Origin: Sideroxydans sp.
Lineage (GTDB): Bacteria; Pseudomonadota; Gammaproteobacteria; Burkholderiales; Gallionellaceae
Length of the DNA stretch: 64,000 nt
Assembly (NCBI GenBank): GCA_028710605.1
Contig: JAQTTU010000005.1
Coordinates: 62,001-126,000 of the forward strand
Reading direction: 5' to 3'
Made by a program: the position numbers and the translations under genes. Below are positions 29,088 through 36,718 of this stretch, one piece after another (within the stretch, counting starts at the first letter, position 1; the number at the start of each line of letters is the position of its first letter). The notes under the pieces are model-generated. The model worked only from the letters and a program-made list of their open reading frames with translations. It had not been told where the DNA came from and did no database searches.

Positions 29088-29870
29088 ATGGATTGGTTAT
29101 TCACAGTTTCCGGCTTTCTGGTCGGATTGATCGTCGGGGTGACAGGCGTAGGTGGCGGGTCGTTGATGACTCCGTTGCTGGTGCTGTTCTTCGGCGTGTC
29201 GCCTGCCACGGCGGTCGGCACCGATCTGCTGTATGCCTCCATCACCAAATCATTGGGCGGCTGGGTACACAGCCGCAACGGCACGGTGGAATGGAAGATC
29301 GTCGGGCTGTTGGCGCTGGGCAGTTTGCCCGCCGCGCTGCTCACCATCGGCTTGTTGAAATATCTCGCGCTGGATGAAAAGACCTTGCGCGGCGTGGTGA
29401 CCAGCGTGCTGAGCGTGGCTTTGCTGCTGACCGCGACGGCACTGCTGTTCAAGGATTGGATCATGCAACTGGCGCGGCGCAACGATGGCACGGTATATGA
29501 GTTGCATCATCGCTACTTGCCCGCCGCGACGATTGCCACCGGTTTTGTGGTGGGCGCGCTGGTCACGGTTTCGTCGATTGGTGCGGGCGTGCTGGGTACG
29601 GTGGCGCTGCTGTTTTTGTATCCGCGCCTGTCGGCGGTGAAAGTGGTGGGCACGGACATCGCCCACGCCGTGCCGCTCACCGCCATTGCGGGCATGGGGC
29701 ATATCGCGTTGGGTACGGTGGATTGGGTCTTGCTGGGCAGTCTGTTGCTGGGTTCGTTGCCGGGCATTTTCATCGGCAGCCACTTGAGCGCGAAAGTGCC
29801 GGAGAAAGTGTTGCGCCCGATCTTGGCGGTGATGTTGCTGATTATCGGCACTCGGTTGGTTTTGAATTGA
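29088..29870 (+). CDS. TauE/SafE-family sulfite or sulfonate exporter
   Basis: 260 residues with about eight membrane helices. GLIVGVTGVGGGSLMTPLLV and the second half GALVTVSSIGAGVLGTV show the internal duplication of this family. Such proteins export sulfite, sulfoacetate or related anions, or import sulfate. Being the first gene after the CysB-type regulator and before the reductases, it probably handles sulfate or sulfite here. ATG 29088 has AGGTGG six bases upstream. Confidence 0.88.
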   Translation: MDWLFTVSGFLVGLIVGVTGVGGGSLMTPLLVLFFGVSPATAVGTDLLYASITKSLGGWVHSRNGTVEWKIVGLLALGSLPAALLTIGLLKYLALDEKTLRGVVTSVLSVALLLTATALLFKDWIMQLARRNDGTVYELHHRYLPAATIATGFVVGALVTVSSIGAGVLGTVALLFLYPRLSAVKVVGTDIAHAVPLTAIAGMGHIALGTVDWVLLGSLLLGSLPGIFIGSHLSAKVPEKVLRPILAVMLLIIGTRLVLN

Positions 29871-29900
29871 AACTTGATATTCGTTAGTGCCGTTCTTGCT

Positions 29901-30000
29901 CCTTCCCCCTTGCAGGGGGAAGGTCGGGATGGGGGTAGAAGTGGTGGGCATATTGAAGTTTCCACCCCCACCCTAGCCCTCCCCCTGCAAGGGGGAGGGG
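29901..30000. repeat. Paired GC hairpins, CTTCCCCCTTGCAGGGGG type
   Basis: Left unit CCTTCCCCCTTGCAGGGGGA (29901-) and right unit CCCTCCCCCTGCAAGGGGGA (29977-) are each palindromic and together form a mirrored pair. It lies between tauE and cysI, so a shared transcript would carry these hairpins. Confidence 0.75.
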
Positions 30001-30033
30001 ATGTGATGGCTTTAAATTACAAAGGAAATCGAA

Positions 30034-32064
30034 ATGAGTTTACACAACCGCAACCTGTCCGACCTGGAAGAAATCACCCGCTTCGAGCAGGCGATTGAAG
30101 GCTTCAACGCGGGCGAGATTGATCCCGAGCGCTTCACCGCGATCCGCCTGCAACAGGGCGCTTACGGCCAGCGCCAGCCGGGCTTTCACATGCTGCGCAT
30201 CAAAGTGCCCGGTGGCCGTTTGAATGCCGCGCAACTGGAAGCGATCGCCGATGTGGTCGAGGATTTTTCGCAGCACAAGATCGCGCACCTGACCACGCGC
30301 CAGGACGTGCAGGTGCACTACATTCCCCTCGAATTTATGCCGTCCGCGATGCGCCGTCTGGCCATCACCGGGCTGACTTCGCGCGAGGCGTGCGGCAACG
30401 CCGTGCGCAACATGACGGCGTGCCCGCTGGCGGGCGTGTGCCCGAAAGAGCATGTGGATGTGGGCGCACATGTGGATGGCGCGACCGTACATTTTCTGCG
30501 CAACCCGCTCAACCAGCAGTTGCCGCGCAAATTCAAGATTTCGTTTTCCGGTTGCGAGGCGGATTGCGCGCAGTCGTTGCTGCACGATTGCGGCGTGATC
30601 GCCACGGTCAAGGACGGCCAGCCGGGTTTCAAAATCAGGGCGGGCGGCGGTCTGGGGCACAAGCCGCGCGAGTCCATCGTGGTCGATGAATTCGTGCCCG
30701 AACGCGAATTGCTGTTTGCGATGGAAGCGCTGTTGACGTTGCACAACAAATATTCCGACCGCACCTTGCGCGCGAAGTCGCGCATCAAGTTTCTGGTCGA
30801 GCGTTTTGGCGTGGAAGGCTTCATCGGGAAATACCGCGAGGAGTTCGAACGCACGCGGCAGGCACTGGCGAATCAGTCGTATCCGCAAGGTGAGTGGCGC
30901 ACGCCGACGGGAACGGAATCGCCCGGACAAGGTGCACCGCGCAAAGTGTTCGCGCAGAAGCAAGCGGGATTGTTTGTGCTTCCCATCGCCTTGCCTGTCG
31001 GTGATGTTAAAGCGGAGCAATTGCGCGGTCTTGCAAAGTCTTTGCAGGAGCTGGGGTTGAATGAAGTGCATACCACGCAAGACCAGAATCTCGCGGTGCT
31101 CAATGTGCCGCAGGACAAGGTCGCGGCATTGCGCAATGGCCTCGCGGCATTCGGATTGAAAGAGCCGGTGGCGGGCGACAACGTGGTGGCTTGCCCCGGT
31201 TCATCTACCTGCCGTCTGGGACTGACATCAAGCACGGTGCTGGCTCCGTTGCTGTCGGGCGGCAAGGCCGACCTGAACATTCGCGTATCCGGTTGCCACA
31301 ACGGTTGCGCGCAGCCCGAGACCGGCGACATCGGTATCTACGGCGAAGCCAAACGTCTGCACGGCAAGCTGGTGCCGCATTACCAAATGTATTTCGCCGG
31401 CAAGGGGACCGCAGGCGGCGCGCTGGCTGTGAAAGGGCCGACACTGCCCGCAGCGCGCATCAAGGAAGCCATTGCCCGTGTGCAGCAGGCGCACCTGTCC
31501 AGCGGCGAAGCGAGCTTCTTCGTCTGGGCGCGCAAGCAGCAGCCGGAGTATTTCAAGGCGCTGCTGGCCGATCTGGCGCAAGTGAAGGCGGACGAGTTGC
31601 ACAGCGTGATGCACGACTTTGGCGACAAGACCGACTTCCGCGTGCTGAATCTGGGCGGCGGCGAATGCGCGGGGGCATCGCAGGTGTTGATCGGCGCGAA
31701 CTTCTTCGAGGCGGCGCACGAGCGCGAATACCGCAACGCGCTGGTGTTCCAGCGCAAGTATGCCGAGGCGGCGCAGTGCAACGAATCCATTTTGCGTTTG
31801 CTGGGTTCGGGCGTGGCGCAGTTGCTGGGCGGTGCGCGCAACGAAAGTTTGGCGCAACTGACTGTGCAGCTCAACTTGCTGGCACCGGATGAAATCGCGG
31901 CGGAATTCGCGCATGCCGCACAGGAACTGGTCAGCAGCGCGGAGCACGACAACGAGGTGCTGGCCGCCGCTAGCGCAAAAGTGGATGCATGGACACTCAA
32001 GGTGGCGGCGTTCGCCACCGAAAAAGACGGACAACTTGACCTTAAGGAGGCTTTGCCAAAATGA
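30034..32064 (+). CDS. cysI: Assimilatory sulfite reductase hemoprotein (CysI-type) with C-terminal extension
   Basis: 676 residues. Two nitrite/sulfite reductase ferredoxin-like half domains are each followed by a Cys-rich 4Fe-4S/siroheme region. The C-terminal half has ACPGSSTC and SGCHNGCAQ, the usual C-x5-C ... C-x3-C ligands. The N-terminal half also has ACPLAGVC and SGCEADCAQ with the same spacing, which is unusual. About 140 residues after the reductase (from FFVWARKQQPEYF) form an extra helical domain with LGGGECAG. It would reduce sulfite to sulfide. No flavoprotein partner (cysJ) is nearby, so a ferredoxin-type donor is possible. The stop overlaps cysH. Confidence 0.92.
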   Translation: MSLHNRNLSDLEEITRFEQAIEGFNAGEIDPERFTAIRLQQGAYGQRQPGFHMLRIKVPGGRLNAAQLEAIADVVEDFSQHKIAHLTTRQDVQVHYIPLEFMPSAMRRLAITGLTSREACGNAVRNMTACPLAGVCPKEHVDVGAHVDGATVHFLRNPLNQQLPRKFKISFSGCEADCAQSLLHDCGVIATVKDGQPGFKIRAGGGLGHKPRESIVVDEFVPERELLFAMEALLTLHNKYSDRTLRAKSRIKFLVERFGVEGFIGKYREEFERTRQALANQSYPQGEWRTPTGTESPGQGAPRKVFAQKQAGLFVLPIALPVGDVKAEQLRGLAKSLQELGLNEVHTTQDQNLAVLNVPQDKVAALRNGLAAFGLKEPVAGDNVVACPGSSTCRLGLTSSTVLAPLLSGGKADLNIRVSGCHNGCAQPETGDIGIYGEAKRLHGKLVPHYQMYFAGKGTAGGALAVKGPTLPAARIKEAIARVQQAHLSSGEASFFVWARKQQPEYFKALLADLAQVKADELHSVMHDFGDKTDFRVLNLGGGECAGASQVLIGANFFEAAHEREYRNALVFQRKYAEAAQCNESILRLLGSGVAQLLGGARNESLAQLTVQLNLLAPDEIAAEFAHAAQELVSSAEHDNEVLAAASAKVDAWTLKVAAFATEKDGQLDLKEALPK

Positions 32065-32828
32065 AAACAAACATTCATAACGAGCTGGACAAAAAGATCG
32101 CCGATACCGTCGCCATTCTGCGTCAGGCCGCGAGCGAATTCGCCCCGGTGGTGTTCGCCAACAGTCTGGGCGCGGAAGACATGGTGCTCACCGATCTCAT
32201 CGCCAAATATCAGCCGGACATCCAGATGTTCAGCCTGGATACCGGACGTTTGCCGAAAGAGACTTACGACCTGATTCAGGAAGTGAGCCAGCAGTACAAC
32301 ATTCCGTTGCACGTGTATTTCCCCGATAGCACGCGGGTGCAACAACTGGTGACGGAACACGGGATCAACGGCTTCTACGACAGCGTGGAAAACCGCAAAG
32401 CCTGCTGCTTCGCGCGCAAGGTGGAACCGTTGCGCCGCGCCCTGAAAGGCAAGGGCGCGTGGGTCACCGGCATGCGGCGCGATCAGGCCGTGACGCGCGG
32501 CGCGCTGGACGTGTCGGCGTTCGACAACGACAACGGCTTGCAGAAATTCAACCCGCTGCTGGAATGGTCGAACAAGGACGTGTGGGCGTACATCCGCCAA
32601 TACGATGTGCCGTACAACAAACTGCACGACCAGTTCTATCCCAGCCTGGGTTGCGCGCCTTGCACCCGCTCCATCTCGCCCGGCGAAGACATCCGCGCCG
32701 GACGCTGGTGGTGGGAATCGCCGGAGAGCAAAGAGTGCGGCCTGCACGCGAGCAACACCTCGCTGAAAGCCAGCCGCGAACGCATCATCGAGATCGCGGC
32801 GAATGTGAAGCAGGAAGTGACGGCATAG
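32061..32828 (+). CDS. cysH: Phosphoadenylyl/adenylyl-sulfate reductase (APS-reductase type)
   Basis: 255 residues. The PP-loop region SLGAEDMVLTDLIAKY is followed by the Fe-S cysteines in RKACCFARK and GCAPCTR, the CC...CxxC set that marks the iron-sulfur APS reductase branch. The catalytic Cys is in ECGLH. It reduces APS to sulfite with thioredoxin. Consistent with this, no APS kinase (cysC) is seen in the operon. It is coupled to cysI by an ATGA overlap. Confidence 0.95.
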   Translation: MKTNIHNELDKKIADTVAILRQAASEFAPVVFANSLGAEDMVLTDLIAKYQPDIQMFSLDTGRLPKETYDLIQEVSQQYNIPLHVYFPDSTRVQQLVTEHGINGFYDSVENRKACCFARKVEPLRRALKGKGAWVTGMRRDQAVTRGALDVSAFDNDNGLQKFNPLLEWSNKDVWAYIRQYDVPYNKLHDQFYPSLGCAPCTRSISPGEDIRAGRWWWESPESKECGLHASNTSLKASRERIIEIAANVKQEVTA

Positions 32829-32855
32829 CTGTTTTGGAAATGCAAAAACCAATTA

Positions 32856-32934
32856 GCCACAGAGGACACAGAGATCACAGAGAAAGGCAAATACAGCGCA
32901 GGTTTTTCTCTGTGTGCTCTGTGGCCTCTGTGGC
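32856..32934. repeat. CCACAGAGG-type intergenic inverted repeat
   Basis: AGCCACAGAGGACACAGAGA on the left and GCTCTGTGGCCTCTGTGGC on the right form a long imperfect hairpin between cysH and cysD. Related units occur at 58593-58716. Confidence 0.72.
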
Positions 32935-32964
32935 AAAGGGTTGAAATAATCGGAGCAATAAAAA

Positions 32965-33891
32965 ATGAAACTGGTCGAAAACAATTTGAGCAAACACACC
33001 TTCACCCATCTGGACGCGCTGGAGAGCGAGTCCATTCACATCATGCGCGAGGTGGCGGCGGAGTGTAAAAATCCGGCGCTGCTGTTTTCCGGCGGCAAGG
33101 ATTCCATCGTCATGTTGCGTCTGGCGGAGAAGGCGTTTCGCCCGGCGAAGTTTCCGTTCCCGCTGGTGCACATCGACACCGAGCACAACTTCCCCGAGGT
33201 GATCGCCACGCGCGACAAACTGGCGAAAGACCTGGGCGAGCGGCTCATCGTGCGTTCGCTGGAAGATTCCATCGCGCGCGGCACGATTGTCATCAAGGAC
33301 GAGAGCAAGCCGCGCAACCCGTTCCAGTCGGTGACCTTGCTGGAGACGATTGCCGAATTCGGTTTCGATGCCTGTATGGGCGGCGCGCGGCGCGACGAGG
33401 AAAAAGCGCGCGCCAAGGAACGCATCTTTTCCTTCCGCGACGAGTTCGGCCAATGGGACCCGAAGAACCAGCGCCCCGAGTTGTGGGATACCTATAACAC
33501 CCGCGTGCACGCTGGCGAAAACATCCGCGTGTTTCCCATCAGCAACTGGACGGAAACGGACATCTGGGAATACATAGGCCGCGAGAAGCTGCACATTCCG
33601 AGCATCTACTTCGCCCACGAACGCGAAGTGATACGGCGCGGCGGCAACGTGATCCCGGTGTCGCATCTGGTGCAGCCCAAGCCGGGCGAAAAAGTGGAAA
33701 TCGCCACCGTGCGTTTCCGCACCGTGGGCGACATGACTTGTACCGCGCCGGTGGAATCGGCGGCGCGCACGGTGGACGAGATCATCGCCGAGACCGCTAC
33801 CACGCGCATCACCGAACGCGGCGCGACGCGCATGGATGACCAGACTTCGGATGCGTCGATGGAGTTGAGGAAGAAGGAAGGGTATTTCTAA
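32965..33891 (+). CDS. cysD: Sulfate adenylyltransferase subunit 2
   Basis: 308 residues, PP-loop ATPase with LLFSGGKDSIVMLRLAEKAF and the GARRDEEKARAKERIFSFRD loop. With CysN it makes APS from sulfate and ATP, the entry step of assimilation. A CGGAGC site precedes ATG 32965. It is followed by cysN after a 188-base repeat-filled gap. Confidence 0.97.
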   Translation: MKLVENNLSKHTFTHLDALESESIHIMREVAAECKNPALLFSGGKDSIVMLRLAEKAFRPAKFPFPLVHIDTEHNFPEVIATRDKLAKDLGERLIVRSLEDSIARGTIVIKDESKPRNPFQSVTLLETIAEFGFDACMGGARRDEEKARAKERIFSFRDEFGQWDPKNQRPELWDTYNTRVHAGENIRVFPISNWTETDIWEYIGREKLHIPSIYFAHEREVIRRGGNVIPVSHLVQPKPGEKVEIATVRFRTVGDMTCTAPVESAARTVDEIIAETATTRITERGATRMDDQTSDASMELRKKEGYF

Positions 33892-33902
33892 AAACCTTTT
33901 TT

Positions 33903-34045
33903 CCCGCAGATTACGCAGATTACGCAGATTACGCAGATTAAGCAGATTAAAACCAAACCATGTCCTTACACCGGAATGGGGAATGGGACTTGATGGTAAA
34001 TGGGTTTGCTTGGTTCTAATCTGTTTAATCTGCGTAATCTGCGGG
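33903..34045. repeat. CGCAGATTA tandem units with inverted partner
   Basis: CCCGCAGATTACGCAGATTA begins a run of five 9-base CAGATTACG-like units (33903-33950), and the reverse complement ends with TGCGTAATCTGCGGG at 34045. It lies between cysD and cysN, and any cysDN transcript would contain the long hairpin. Confidence 0.78.
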
Positions 34046-34079
34046 CAAACGTTTTTGACTTTTAGAGGCTGAATAAATA

Positions 34080-35333
34080 ATGAACACCACCACACAACTA
34101 CTCCGTTTCATCACCGCCGGTTCGGTCGATGACGGGAAAAGCACTTTGATCGGCCGCCTGCTGCACGATTCGAAATCCATTTTCGAGGATCAGTTTTCGG
34201 CCATTTCCAAAACCAGCGAGAAGCGCGGCATGGCGGCGGTGGATCTGTCTTTGCTCACCGACGGCCTGCAAGCCGAGCGCGAGCAGGGCATCACCATCGA
34301 CGTGGCCTACCGCTACTTCGCCACGCCCAAGCGCAAGTTCATCATCGGCGACACGCCGGGGCACGAGCAGTACACGCGCAACATGGTGACGGCGGCATCC
34401 ACCGCCAACCTCGTGGTGATTTTGATCGACGCGCGCAAAGGCGTGCTCACGCAAACGCGCCGCCACACTTACCTCGCCAGTCTGGTCGGCGTGCCGCACA
34501 TCGTGCTGGCCGTGAACAAAATGGATATGGTGGATTATGCGCAAGCGCGTTTCGACGAGATCGTGGCCGAATACAAAGCCTTCGCCGCGCAACTGAATCT
34601 GCACGACGTGACCTTCATTCCGCTGTCCGCGCTGAACGGCGATATGGTGGTGGATAGAGGCGACAATCTGGATTGGTATCAAGGCCCGGCCTTGCTGGAG
34701 TTGCTGGAAAACATCGAGATCGAGCACGACGTGAACACCAGCGATTTTCGTTTCCCGGTGCAATGGGTATGCCGCCCGCAGAGCGAGAAATACCACGACT
34801 TTCGAGGATTCGCCGGACGCATCGAAGCGGGCGAAGTGTCGGTGGGCGACGAGGTCACCGTGCTGCCATCAGGGCGCACCACCACGGTGAAACAGATCGT
34901 CACATACGACGGCAATCTGCAAACCGCATTTGCGCCGCAGTCGGTGACCCTCACCTTGGCGGACGAGATCGACATTTCACGCGGCGATATGCTGGTGCGC
35001 AGCAGTGCGCATCCGCCGCAGGTGGAAAAAGAGTTCGAGGCCACCCTGTGCTGGCTGTCCGAAGCGCCGCTGGACAAGAACCGCAAGTATCTGGTCAAGC
35101 ACACCACGCGCACTGCCAAGGCGCTGTTCCAGCGCCTCGACTACCGCGTCGATGTGAACACGCTGCAACAGCACGCGGCGGACAAGTTGCAGATGAACGA
35201 AATCGCCCGCGTGTCCATCAAGACCCAGCAGGCGCTGGTGTTCGACCGCTACGACATCGACCGCGCCACGGGCAGCTTCATCGTGATCGACGAGGCGACC
35301 AACAACACGGTGGCGGCGGGGATGATCGCGTGA
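34080..35333 (+). CDS. cysN: Sulfate adenylyltransferase subunit 1 (GTPase)
   Basis: 417 residues, EF-Tu-like GTPase. [25 protein letters not shown] and NKMD are the G1, G3 and G4 motifs; two beta-barrel domains follow. GTP hydrolysis drives sulfate activation by CysD. It is shorter than E. coli CysN (475) and carries no CysC kinase fusion, in line with the APS-type reductase in this operon. Confidence 0.96.
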   Translation: MNTTTQLLRFITAGSVDDGKSTLIGRLLHDSKSIFEDQFSAISKTSEKRGMAAVDLSLLTDGLQAEREQGITIDVAYRYFATPKRKFIIGDTPGHEQYTRNMVTAASTANLVVILIDARKGVLTQTRRHTYLASLVGVPHIVLAVNKMDMVDYAQARFDEIVAEYKAFAAQLNLHDVTFIPLSALNGDMVVDRGDNLDWYQGPALLELLENIEIEHDVNTSDFRFPVQWVCRPQSEKYHDFRGFAGRIEAGEVSVGDEVTVLPSGRTTTVKQIVTYDGNLQTAFAPQSVTLTLADEIDISRGDMLVRSSAHPPQVEKEFEATLCWLSEAPLDKNRKYLVKHTTRTAKALFQRLDYRVDVNTLQQHAADKLQMNEIARVSIKTQQALVFDRYDIDRATGSFIVIDEATNNTVAAGMIA

Positions 35334-35340
35334 AGTGGAG

Positions 35341-35366
35341 CCCCTCTCCCGCAGGCGGGAGAGGGG
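35341..35366 (+). terminator. GC hairpin after cysN, possible terminator
   Basis: CCCCTCTCCCGC-AG-GCGGGAGAGGGG directly follows cysN (its stop is at 35331-35333). There is no T-run, so intrinsic termination is uncertain; it may instead be one of the dispersed GC hairpins (a similar CTCTCCCGC is near 39080). Confidence 0.5.
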
Positions 35367-35555
35367 TTGGGGTGAGGGTTTAGGTGCTGGGAGGAACGAT
35401 GTTTTGTACTCACAGTCCCTTATCCCCAGCCCTTCTGATGTAACTACTAGCCATTCGACTAGGCTGTCAAAAAACGCCAGCCAAGTCGCTGGTTATCCCG
35501 CCTGCGGGAGAAGGGAGTAATGCGCATGCAAGCCAATATTTACGCCACTCTTCAC

Positions 35556-35590
35556 GCATCGCATGATGCAGATTGCCTATTGACGGGCAT
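35556..35590 (-). repeat. Dispersed repeat family R1, copy D (partial)
   Basis: Reads GCATGATGCAGATTGCCTAT followed by TGACGGGCAT, the reverse complement of the left two thirds of the unit. The rest of the 449-base gap 35334-35782 holds the cysN hairpin, a GCCTGCGGGAGAAGG remnant near 35499, and the GTAGGTCGGG hairpin at 35611; I see no gene in it. Confidence 0.7.
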
Positions 35591-35610
35591 CTCCATGAGG
35601 TGCCGCTTTC

Positions 35611-35657
35611 CGTAGGTCGGGTTTCAACCCGACAAGTCGGGCTAAAGCCCGACCTAC
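35611..35657. repeat. GTAGGTCGGG hairpin
   Basis: CGTAGGTCGGGTTTCAACCC then GACAAGTCGGGCTAAAGCCC and GACCTACA: two nested hairpins with complementary ends. It is of the same general GTAGG...CCTAC type as the elements at 2019, 27970, 39814 and 47406. Confidence 0.7.
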
Positions 35658-35782
35658 AAAAGCCGCGCGCGCTCAACTTGCTGTGCAATTGCGAAAATGA
35701 CGCGCCTTCGTGTTGTTCATATCGTCTGGCAGTAAGCCTGTGGTATCTTTCAACTCATCGTCCTTGATGCACTGTTGAAGCC

Positions 35783-36718
35783 ATGAGTCTGCTCTCTTTG
35801 ATCGCCGCGCTGTTTCTGGAACAGCTGCACCCGCTGTCCTCGCGCAAATATCTGTTCAACTGGCTTGCCAGCTATGTGGATTTTTTCCAGCGCAACTTCG
35901 ATGCGGGCGAACAAAAGCACGGGCGCATCGCGTGGATTCTGGCGATGGCCGCGCCGCTGCTGCTGGTCGCAACCCTGAACTGTTTGCTGCTGGATGTGCA
36001 TCCGCTGTTCGCCTGGGCGTTCAGCGTGCTGGTGCTGTATCTCACCATGGGTTTCCGCCAGTTCAGCCATTACTACACCGACATCCACAAAGCGCTGCGC
36101 GATAACCAGCTGGACAAAGCGCGCGGCTTGCTCGGCGACTGGCTGGGCAAATCCTGCAACGAGTTGAGCCACGAAGAAGTGGCGCGCGTCACCATCGAGC
36201 AAGCGCTGCTGTGTTCGCACCGCAACGTGTTCGGCGTGGTGTTCTGGTTCGTGGTGTTCATGATGCTGGGACTGGGGCCGATAGGCGCGATCTTGTATCG
36301 TCTCGCCGCGTTCATGAATCTGCGCTGGGGCATGCAGGACGAAGCCGAGCTCGGCAATTTCGGCCTTTTCGCGCGCCAGGCCTATCACCTGATGGAATGG
36401 TTGCCGCTGCGCCTCACCGCCAGCACCTTCGCCATCGTCGGCAACTTTGAAGACACCGTGTATTGCTGGCGCAACCAGGCATCAAGCTGGCCCGACCCGG
36501 AAGCGGGCATCCTGCTCGCCAGCGGCGCGGGCGCACTCGGCGTGAAGCTGGGGCAAACCATCGTGCAAGACAGCGAACCCGTGTTCCGCCCCGAGATCGG
36601 CATGGACGACGAAGCCGATGCCGACTACATGCAAAGCGCCATCGGCCTGGTATGGCGCGCCATGGTGTTCCAGTTGCTGGCGCTGTTGCTGCTGACGGTG
36701 GCGAATTTGCTGGGCTAA
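35783..36718 (+). CDS. CobD/CbiB-family membrane protein
   Basis: 311 residues, four to five membrane helices. The N-terminus SLLSLIAALFLEQLHPLSSR and the later MRWGMQDEAELGNFGLFARQ-like region (NLRWG) resemble CobD/CbiB (adenosylcobinamide-phosphate synthase) and its AmpE-like relatives. No other cobalamin genes are in the window, so a cobalamin role is uncertain; members annotated CobD-like often lack that context. It is convergent with pbpC and overlaps its stop by four bases. Confidence 0.78.
   Translation: MSLLSLIAALFLEQLHPLSSRKYLFNWLASYVDFFQRNFDAGEQKHGRIAWILAMAAPLLLVATLNCLLLDVHPLFAWAFSVLVLYLTMGFRQFSHYYTDIHKALRDNQLDKARGLLGDWLGKSCNELSHEEVARVTIEQALLCSHRNVFGVVFWFVVFMMLGLGPIGAILYRLAAFMNLRWGMQDEAELGNFGLFARQAYHLMEWLPLRLTASTFAIVGNFEDTVYCWRNQASSWPDPEAGILLASGAGALGVKLGQTIVQDSEPVFRPEIGMDDEADADYMQSAIGLVWRAMVFQLLALLLLTVANLLG

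Noticed and set aside
29901-30000. Riboswitch upstream of cysI
   Set aside because: The structure is a pair of simple GC palindromes of a dispersed type without the features of a known riboswitch.
35783-36718. Assigning the gene as cobD of cobalamin synthesis
   Set aside because: Only the membrane-protein family resemblance supports it; no cobalamin genes or riboswitch are in the window.
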